From Conchocele bisecta (Eukaryota > Mollusca > Bivalvia > Lucinida > Thyasiridae): a stretch of 64,000 nt of DNA. This document shows, one piece after another, positions 52,901 to 61,552 of this stretch. Position numbers and translations under genes: made by a program. The notes below the pieces were generated by a model. That model was given only the letters and a program-made list of their open reading frames with translations, was not told where the DNA came from and searched no databases. The stretch lies in the NCBI GenBank assembly GCA_029237695.1, contig CM055279.1, positions 4,544,323 through 4,608,322 of the forward strand. Reading direction: 5' to 3'. Each line of letters begins with the position of its first letter. The stretch's first letter is position 1.

Positions 52901-53708
52901 TTGTTATGTGCTGGTACAAATGTACATACAGATTCATGACCTGCATGCCCCATGTGTTCAAACACCTACTTTCAATCATATAAATGTGCGATAGGTGATA
53001 TTCTTACATGCACATGTACATATTCCCGTTTGTACCAGTATATACATAGATAACCCGAAACTATCTTCACATTGCATGTTCCACTTTTGTAAGACGGATG
53101 TATTTTTAGTTTGTAACTTTGGGTTACACCAACGTTGTAAATAGACTGCTTAAGGTGTGATCTGAACTGGTGTATACCAATAGTTTTTCACATTGCAATA
53201 CTGTGGGTGGCAGGTGGGAGCACGCGATGGGTAAATTAATACTGCAAATGAAATATGTGTACAAACTCATCTTTGTGTAAAGTGTATCCTATTTTTGCAA
53301 GTTTAGCATCAGTTTATAGCTTAGAATACCTATAATGAGAAATTACATGCACACATTGTGAAAATGCATGTTGTAGGCTTTTATAAGCATGTTTAAGAAA
53401 TTATTTTAAGATAATGTAAAATAATTACTAATGGTCCGATTTGTGCCAATATTAGAATCAAAATACATGTACTCATTGCTGATCAAAACTTTCAACTACT
53501 TTATTAATTTTTCCGTAAGAAATTAGACGAGTCTTAAATTACGTGAAATTATTAGTTTAGATTTTATTTTTAAAAAACAGTCCAGTACAAAGTCTTCATC
53601 TACCTAAACTTTGTAATTGCTAGGACACAAAGTTATCAATTAAGCTGACCAAACTTATCTCGAGGAAATCGGCTTAGTTTATGATTGCATCTGTCAGACA
53701 AAGCACAG
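52901..53708. other. Intergenic with a SINE head scrap
   Basis: 53203-53240 is a SINE family J head (GTGGGTGGCAGGTGGGAGCA). The rest is AT-rich and unrecognised. Confidence 0.45.
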
Positions 53709-53951
53709 GGGCCCGTTTCACTAAACTTCTTACGACTAAAATGTTTGTAAGTGCAAAATTATGATAGTCTGTAAATTGCACATTAGCGATGTTTTCTTGT
53801 AAACAATTATTTGATTTACATGTATTGAGCATATGTTGCATATGCAGCCTATGCTCAATAAATGTAAATCCATCAGTTGAAATTTCCAGACAATCCTAAA
53901 TTTGCACTTACGAACTTCTTAGTCGTACGAAGCTTAGTGAAATGGGCCCCA
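53709..53951. mobile_element. MITE family N, copy 2
   Basis: GGGCCCGTTTCACTAAACTT on the left and CTTAGTGAAATGGGCCCC on the right, with TTACGACTAAAATGTTTGTA subterminal. The centre has an inverted TTTACATGTATTGAGCATAT. Confidence 0.82.
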
Positions 53952-54201
53952 GGAATCTTTGGAGGCTATTAGCATTAATAGCATTAATGCTAACACCTTT
54001 CATTGCCGCCAAAACTGAAGAAAACATAATTTATAAATGTTTATGCTTGGTCATATCACGGTGGTTTTATTGGTTGACCAGTTCCGATATCACGTGATTT
54101 GCAGGATACGCCAATTTGATTGGTGGAACATGAACATTGTCATGATCTGGGAAAATTGAGGAAGAGATTCTTGTTTAAAATATTCGGCAGTTGCAGTTCG
54201 C

Positions 54202-54249
54202 ATGCCGAAGAGTAATAAAGGTTTTGAAGATAACAAAATCTCTTTTCAG
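54202..54249 (+). CDS. Orphan first-exon-like segment (16 codons)
   Basis: ATG begins MPKSNKGFEDNKISFQ and ends at a consensus donor CAG|GTGAGT in phase 0. Upstream are CCAATTTGATTGG and other CCAAT-type motifs at about 54108-54125 and a GC/AT-mixed leader. A diverged copy with the same leader (TTAAAATATTCGGCAGTTGC) and start, MLKSNKGFEENEIS, is at 60781. No continuing exon was recognised. It may be the first exon of a gene whose other exons I cannot identify, or a repeat carrying a promoter. Confidence 0.35.
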
Positions 54250-54762
54250 GTGAGTGAAAGTTTTCATATGTCCTCTGTGTTGATAGTTACTTGTACTTTT
54301 ACTTTGTATGTTATAAAATATGATTTACCTTTTTCATAGTGTGTTATGAAATATGAACATTATAATTGTACATGTTGCTCTAGTTTAAATGTTTTTGAGA
54401 AACCAGAATGCAGACAGCGAAAATTAAATAACCTATTAAGGCATGCTTTGTACTTTTAGTCCTCAATTTCCGCAGTAATTTCGACGTCACTGAAATTTGC
54501 AATTTATGGTCTATTTCATATGTTTACGAATAATACGTAATTTAATTGTACGAAAGTACATGCAACTTAAAAATAGAAAGGATCAGCTATTGTATTGTTT
54601 TGCCTGATTACTCGTGATATTGCACATCACAATTAGTTGTCTGTAGCCTATAACTGGTCTTCGGGCTATTCACAGTTATCGTCCTTAGTAACTATCTAAA
54701 TAGGAGATAAACTCGTGCAGAAGTTTAACTTTTGAAACTTTAACCAGTTGTTAAAACTTAAA
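54250..54762. other. Nothing recognised
   Basis: AT-rich, single-copy-looking sequence following the orphan exon; no coding or repeat signal seen. Confidence 0.4.
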
Positions 54763-56349
54763 TACTGAGCAAAACTAGAAACGTCCCTCCATGTTTAAGG
54801 AAAGATTCATCAAAAACCAAAAGGGTTACTTTTAAAAATCAAAATGGAAAAACAAGTTCATTCATTTCTGTATCAAAGCCAATAAATTGCATTTGGATAT
54901 CTTGTTAAATATTCGAGAGATAACGGCCAAGGGCGGTAGGGGTCAAAATCAAAAATCACAAAAACTCAGAAATGTGTTACTCAATGTTTAGAGATGGAAT
55001 TTCAATAAGTAATGTGGCAAATTCAGTAAATCTCGTTAGTACCGAGTGTGGCCACCATTTGCATGAATGCATGCAATGATCCTACGCCGCATCGACGTGA
55101 CGTAACGCAATACCAGTGTGCTGGGAAAATTCCTCCATTCCCGTCGTAACGCCCGTGTAAGATCGCGAACATTGTCAATCTGATGGTTAGCTCGTGCTTT
55201 GCGGCCCAGCTCATCCCATATGTGCTCAATGGGATTGAGATCCGGGGAAACCGCGGGCCATGGCATGACGTCGACGTTGTTTTGCTGTAAGTATTGAGTG
55301 GTGACCCTGGCTACGTGAGGGCGGGCATTGTCGTGCATCAATGTCACACGAGGACCATGCTGACGGATAAATGGTAAGGCATGTGCATTTAGCACATCTG
55401 CAACATAACGTTGTGCATTGATGTTGCCCTATACAACAACCAAATCTGTCTTCCGGTTTCCCATGATCCCACCCCAGACCATTACGCTCCCTCCCCAAAC
55501 CAAATGTTCTTCTCAACAATGCAACAATCGGTGAATCTTTCATTTTTACGCCTGTATACCCGTAATCTTCCGTCAGCATGACTAACTGTGAACCGAGATT
55601 CATCGGTGAACAAAACTCGGTTCCAGTCAGCCCTTCTCCAGTTCAGATGACGTCGCGCCCATAACAGTCTGGCAGCACGGTGACGTTGGGTCTATATCTG
55701 ACCAGTGTACGGGCGGCGTGCCCGGATTGGTTGGGCGTTACGACGTAACCGGTTGCGAATGGTCTGCCCTGAGACACCGTATCGCCTAGCAGTGACTGTG
55801 GCTGCCAATCGACGTTGACGTAAGTGCGTCAACGTAATGTAACGATCGGCTCTAGCCGTCGTTACACGAGGCCTACCAGGTCGCTGCCGGTCGTGAACAG
55901 CCCCACCCAGCCTGCTGGTACCGGGCTGCAAGACGAGCAATCGTCTTCCGACAGCAACCAACCTAGGCGCGACCGCCCTGGCGACCACCTTCCCACCCGC
56001 AAGCATCCCAATTGCCTGATTTCGCTCGTTTTTCGGAAAGCCGTGGCATATCGAAAAACAGTGAAAAATTAAAAAAGTTTTTTAACTTTCCGAATAGCCC
56101 CTATCGCATGAATGGTACGACATGAACTGAATACCTTATCGATGACAAGTATAGCGTGCACGTGCAAAAAGTGGAAATCAACGTTCCGGTCACTGGCCGC
56201 TATGTAAACCGTGTGTATCGGCTAAACTCTACACGATCGTATTCTGAACATCGCCACGGTTTAAAATACATGTACTTTGAACATGTGGTACATACATAGA
56301 CAGAGCTACACCGGCTATAAAACAGGGACGTTTCTAGTTTTGTTGAGTA
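54763..56349 (-). mobile_element. Tc1-type transposon 1
   Basis: Inverted ends TACTGAGCAAAACTAGAAAC at 54763 and GTTTCTAGTTTTGTTGAGTA ending 56349. TA follows at the right; the left flank has AA, a likely one-base change of the TA target. 1587 bp containing a minus-strand transposase pseudogene. Confidence 0.72.
55036..56040 (-). pseudogene. Tc1-type (DD34E) transposase, broken
   Basis: C-terminal 119 codons (55395-55036) are open: HDNARPHVARV, SPDLNPIEHIWDELG and a GGHTRY end. D and E are 34 residues apart, the Tc1 spacing. The first catalytic region (FTDESRFTV) is at about 55620-55590 in another frame. Between them are a frameshift near 55490 and a TAG near 55430. The N-terminal HTH part (GRPRVTTARADRYITLTHLR, then YGVSGQTIRNRLR) is open at 56006-55692 but shifted upstream of it. 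No functional protein is expected. Confidence 0.75.
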
Positions 56350-56807
56350 TACTTGAGTACAAATTGCATAGTTACCATGACTATACATTTAGGAGAAATT
56401 CAATTAATGATGTATCCAAATGTGGACTTTGTACGCCTGTTCAATATTGCTATATTATATGTCGATTGTTGTCTTTCCTACAAGTAAATAATTTCAGAGT
56501 GGCGTCCCCTAATTAAGAAACAACATGGTTTACCTCAATTGATGATACATATTTACCTGAAGGGGCTGATTTAGTTAAGCAATTGTTATATAATTTTCTG
56601 CTGTCTGTCAAGGTATAATTGAAACACTTATTTAATAATGTCAATGCTGTACACGGATACTGTAGGATCATGTATATTCCATTTTTCACATCTTTGAGCT
56701 TGCCTGTTTTGCATTTGCTACAGAATAAGATTGTTGATGTGTAGACACACACAGTCAACAAGCCGAAAGCTTAATATACTGCTACATGTGTAGATATCAT
56801 ATTTTAG
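56350..56807. other. Nothing recognised
   Basis: AT-rich. Minus frame 56513-56761 has no supporting features. Confidence 0.4.
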
Positions 56808-57212
56808 ATGGGAGCACGCGATGGGTAATTTAACGATCGGGGTTCATCCTTACCGGAATCCCGACTGGATACCTGGTATGGCCCTCACATACGTCTTTGG
56901 CATGTTGTATGTGACAGTTGAATCCCCTTGGTTATTATTCCCCTTATGTGAGGGGTATTATCGATATTTGTAATCCTATTTTAGGGGAAGGGGCCAAGTG
57001 ACTTGGTGTGGTATGGACCTGGGACCAGGTCAGATTAATTATTCTAATTTCAGGGCTGAATATATTTGTTCTCGATGTAAATATTCCGTTCTGATTTTGG
57101 GATTTTCCACCCAATGCAGCAGGTTAAAAGGCGATCGAACCCGTTTGCCCGGCCTTGCATGACCTCAGCTGTTGATATGCCGTTAAACACTATTAAACAA
57201 ACAAATATATCA
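56808..57212 (+). mobile_element. SINE family J, near full length
   Basis: Head GATGGGAGCACGCGATGGGT, GGGGTTCATCCTTACCGGAA; middle ATGGACCTGGGACCAGGTCA and TTTCAGGGCTGAATAT; tail GCGATCGAACCCGTTTGCCC, AGCTGTTGATATGCCGTTAA and ATTAAACAAACAAA. B-box-like strings occur in the head (plus) and in the tail (minus: GGGTTCGATCG). Confidence 0.72.
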
Positions 57213-58046
57213 TATTTTCGGCGTCTATGACGGCCATGTCCCAATTTATCTATTGTACATTGACAATCCTATTTGGATGATGTAGAATTTAAGATGGTAC
57301 GACACACCTTGGTTAAAAATGATTGGAATTGATTAATCCAGCTATTGCGAATGCGAGCATGCCACGTTAGGTATTTTTCTGTGAGAATCTAAACAATATG
57401 TATACCGGGATAACATTCTAAAGCTCACACTATTATTATAACGGGTTTAAGTCCCATTGTTTGAAATGTCTGTTAGACCCTTATATGTGTGATAAAAAGC
57501 TTACGCGGAAATTATGAAAATATGCAGTTTCCTCTGAAATGGTCTGAAAATGGATGCACAGTTTTAAAGTTACAATTATGACATAATGTCAGTAAGCACG
57601 CCTTATAAATATATTTTATTAATAAATGGAAATGTTTTATTATAAGTAATTTTACTAAATTTCCATTAAATATCGATCCGATTTAATGATACATTGTTGT
57701 AATTATAAATTAGGATGAGTTTTGGAAATTGTTCTAATTAGGATACATATTGCTACGTTACAATCTGCGGCAACGAAATGACTGCTTATGTGTTATTGTT
57801 ATATGTACGTACAGTATGCATCTGTGTGAAAAAAATGTATTCATGTTTGTTGTGCGAGGATATAATTGTATCATGCATTGTTTTCACCTTGGTAATGTGA
57901 CATATTGTAATGAAATTTGGATAGAGTGATACGCTCTTATAACCACAACCTGTTCAAACTTCAGTTTAACGGAAGTAGCAAAATATTGGTTGACACCCTA
58001 CCAGTATTGATATTGACGTGTGACAATATGCAGTACTATATGCATT
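57213..58046. other. Nothing recognised
   Basis: AT-rich sequence between two SINE copies; no coding or repeat signal seen. Confidence 0.4.
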
Positions 58047-58482
58047 GTGGGTGGCAGGTGGGAGTATGCGATGGGTAATTTAACGATCGGGGTTCATCCT
58101 TACCGGAATCCCGACTGGAGACCTGGCTTGGCCTTCACATACGTCTTTGGCATTTTGTATGTGATGGTTGAATCTGGTTATACCCCTTATGTGAGTATTA
58201 AACACTAATAACCAAACAAACAACTATTTTTGGGGAAGGGGCCAGGGACATTGGTGTGGTATGGACCTGGCACCAGGTCAGGTTATTCTAATTTCAGGGC
58301 TGAATATATTTGTTCTCGATGTAAATATTCCGTTCTGATTTAGGGATTCCCCCCCCCCCCCCCACCCCCCCCCCCCCCCCCCCCCCCCCTGCAGCAGATT
58401 ACAATGGGATCGAACCCGTTTGCCCGGCCTTACATGACCTTAGCTGTTGATAGGCCGTTAAACACTAATAAACAAACAAAAC
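58047..58482 (+). mobile_element. SINE family J, near full length
   Basis: GTGGGTGGCAGGTGGGAG head (A-box-like TGGCAGGTGGG), GGGGTTCATCC B-box-like, then middle and tail as in the 56808 copy. A poly-C tract of about 40 nt (58347-58389) sits at the position where the other copy has TTTTCCACCC. The tail ends AACAAACAAAACAA. Confidence 0.75.
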
Positions 58483-59256
58483 AATAAACTATATGCATTA
58501 CAAGCTTGCACGCCTTGTATATTATACGCACTATGTCACATAACCAATAGTTATCTGGTATTTATGTAAATGCCAATGCAGCCTTACACGGCAGTTGTTT
58601 AAATAATGATATATAGGCACATGCCATGCCAATATTACTGGTAAATCATAGTCGGTCTGTTGGCTAAGTCTGGATTGGAAATTACTGCACCACATCCTTA
58701 GGATACAGTAATCAAGCCAATTCCCAGTCTTAAATATAAGCTACACATCTACTGTGCCATAAACTACATCTATATTAAACGGCTCTGAGTACACATGTAT
58801 AAACAGTCCCTGTTTCAATATGAAGTTCACATAGCCATATTACTAAGGATTAAACTAATTAAACAAACCAATAGGGATTCAGCAAAACATAACATCTCTG
58901 CACGCACTAAGTTTCAGACTAACGTCATTTGTCTGCAGCCGTTTAATATATTACCTGGTTTATAATGTGAACTAAGATAGTCGTGTGTGTGTATTTAACT
59001 CTTTTATATCCAGATCGCCTGTGTTAACATATTCTCATTAGTATTTGTATGGAATATCTGGCTTGACTGTTATATGGTGGACTCTGTTGACTATTATGCC
59101 ATCACACTACTTGGAGTTTTACTTAGAACGAACGGAAAATGGTCCGAGTATACAGCATTAATTGATAAACATGCACTGAGTTAATTTTCCCCATAAGAAG
59201 TCATCGAGTACCACCTGTCATGGCAGTTATTGTCGTGATGGTCCATACAACATATC
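58483..59256. other. Nothing recognised
   Basis: No shared repeat or coding frame seen. Confidence 0.4.
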
Positions 59257-59258
59257 TA

Positions 59259-60718
59259 TACTGAAAGGATAAAGAAACTGCCGCAGGGTAACAATATACC
59301 CAATAACTATTTAAATGCTTGGCCTAAACTTAAGAAAACCGGTCAGGCGACTATCTTGGTCACTGTGCACCCAAAACAGTGCCTAAAGTTACTCAACCGT
59401 GTAATGCACCGTACCACATAGAGAAAGTGATAAAAAACCAAACACACGTGCAGCATGATGATGATAAGTTCGTCAAAACATTTTGTCACACCACTTGATA
59501 CGCTTTAGGTATACACTTCGTTTTCCGCTATTTACACTGAATTTAAGCTCTCACAATCATGGTACGTCTGACGGAAGTTCAGAGGGGTTAGGTTATTGCA
59601 TTGCTAATGCAAGGTCAAACGCAACAGCAGGTTGCTATGCAGTTCGGTGTGAATGTTTCCACCATAGGACGTCTTGTCCGTCGTCTGAGAGACCGGAAGG
59701 GTTGCCGACCGACCGAGATCGGGACGTCCGCGCTTAACATCGCGACGTCAAGACAGGGCTATTCGTCTCGCCCACCTACGTAATCGCCACGTTACTGCCA
59801 CTGAAACCGCTATCAACACGGTAGGCAATCATAATCGCCACATTCACCCCAAAACTGTAAGAAATCAAGGTTCCGCGAGGTTGGTCTGCGAGCACGTCGT
59901 CCCTACGTTGGTCTGCCTCTCACTCGTGCACGTCGCGCGCGTCGTATGGCTTGGTTGGCGGCACTTGCTCCCAGACGATTTCCAATGAGGCAATGGAGAC
60001 AAGTCTTTTTCACAGATGAGTCCCGGTTCACTCTTTTTCGTCCGGACGGTCGGCGTCGTGTATACCGACGTCGTGGGGAACGCTTCGCCGACGCTTGCGT
60101 TCTTGAGAGGGATAGGTTTGGTGGTGGCTCGGTTATGGTCTGGGGAGGGATATCTCACGGGGTAAAGTCATCGTTGATTGTGGTAGCCGGGAATTTAACC
60201 GCCGTAAGATATAGGGATGAAATCCACCGCTCGGTTGTTGTTCCATTTGTGCAACAGCGTCAACTAATTTTCCAGCATGATAATGCCCGGCCCCATGTAG
60301 CCAGAGTGTGTCAAGACTTTCTCGCTGACCATAACATTAACCCACTCGACTGGCCTGCGTACAGACCCGATTTGTCCCCCTCGACCAACTAAGGACTGCA
60401 TTGTTGGAAGAGTGGAACAATATCCCAATAAGAAGGATAAATGCACTGATGAATTCCATGCGCAAGAGAATCAGGGCTGTGACAGATGGGCGAGGGGGCC
60501 ATACGAGATACTGACAAAACAATGGATTTCACTGTGCGATATTAGGGTGCACCGTCAATTGTGATTCAATTACTAATGAATTATCGGTCACAACCTAATG
60601 CAATTTTGGTAATGTGTTGACTAAAGATGTTTACTCATATAAAATATTGTATATAACAGCAAACATATCACTTTAAATCACCTCAAATGTTTACCTGCGT
60701 TTCTTTATCCTTTCAGTA
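59259..60718 (+). mobile_element. Tc1-type transposon 2
   Basis: Inverted ends TACTGAAAGGATAAAGAAAC at 59259 and GTTTCTTTATCCTTTCAGTA ending 60718, flanked by TA at 59257-59258 and 60719-60720. 1460 bp with a plus-strand transposase pseudogene. Confidence 0.82.
59559..60514 (+). pseudogene. Tc1-type transposase, broken
   Basis: Starts MVRLTEVQRG then TAG (59589), then an HTH reading VAMQFGVNVSTIGRLVRRLR. Frames change near 59700-59940. The catalytic block 59946-60392 has FTDESRF and QHDNARPHVARV, then RPDLS, where a deletion removes the segment with the third acidic residue. The end is in another frame (GGHTRY then TGA at 60512). Inactive. Related to, but clearly diverged from, the 55 kb copy. 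Confidence 0.78.
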
Positions 60719-60720
60719 TA

Positions 60721-60884
60721 TATCATGCACGTATGTTGAAATGTTACACTTGTTTAAAATATTCGGCAGTTGCAGTTCGCATGCTGAAGAGTAATAAAGG
60801 TTTTGAAGAAAACGAAATCTCTCTTTCGATTTTTCAGACCTCAACAAATTCCCCAAAGCACACCCCACACACAGGCTGGCAATA
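60721..60884 (+). repeat. Second copy of the orphan first-exon segment
   Basis: TTAAAATATTCGGCAGTTGC, then ATG at 60781 reading MLKSNKGFEENEIS. After that TCTCTTTCGATTTTTCAG takes the place of the donor, so the GTGAGT is lost. It begins within 35 bp of the end of Tc1 element 2. Confidence 0.55.
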
Positions 60885-60990
60885 CATTTATTGTCGAAAT
60901 TGGATAGTTATGTCATCCAAGATGGCCGCCAAAAGGTCAAAAGGTCGTTCTTTTATTAGATATTTCAATATTCTTCATCACACGAACCGT
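60885..60990 (+). repeat. Fragment of the 440-bp-unit element
   Basis: TTGTCGAAATTGGATAGTTA, ATCCAAGATGGCCGCC and AAAAGGTCGTTCTTTTATTA match the 49-51 kb units. Confidence 0.7.
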
Positions 60991-61310
60991 GGGTAGTGGT
61001 CAGGCGGATGAGACGGCGTAAATTAACGGCATGGGTTCCTCATAGGAATCACAATTTTCCTGGTTTGGCCTTCACGTACGTTTTTATATTTGGCTCTTTG
61101 GTTACCTGGGAGTTGAATTGGGTTATTGTCCATTATAAAAGTAGTAAGATTATTACTGATCCTACTGCTTTTAGGAGGGGCCAAGTGATTCTGGTGTGGC
61201 GAGGACCTGTCATTAGATCAGGATAATTCTGAGTTCAGGGTTGAATATATAAGTTTGTTATTGTAAATATTCAGTTCTGATTTGGGATTCCCCCCCCCCC
61301 CTCCCATTTG
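60991..61310 (+). mobile_element. SINE family J, diverged copy
   Basis: TGGGTAGTGGTCAGGCGG, GGGTTCCTCATAGGAATC, GGACCTGTCATTAGATCAGG and TTCAGGGTTGAATATAT follow the order of the family, with a C tract at 61289. The tail half is missing. Confidence 0.5.
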
Positions 61311-61552
61311 TACCCAATTTCCCCCCCTCCCATTTGTTACATGTACTTGAACATGTACATGTACTTGTACAGGTAATATACAGGTAATATATAGTGCTCC
61401 AGATCAGGTCATACATTGCTTTGCATAGTTTTTGTGAATAATTAGTGCAATATAGATCTGTATAGTCTAACCAGGGCATACACTGGTCACTATCGCATTT
61501 GTAACTAGTGATCCAGATCAGGGCATACACTGTCCACTAGTTTTTAGCTCAT

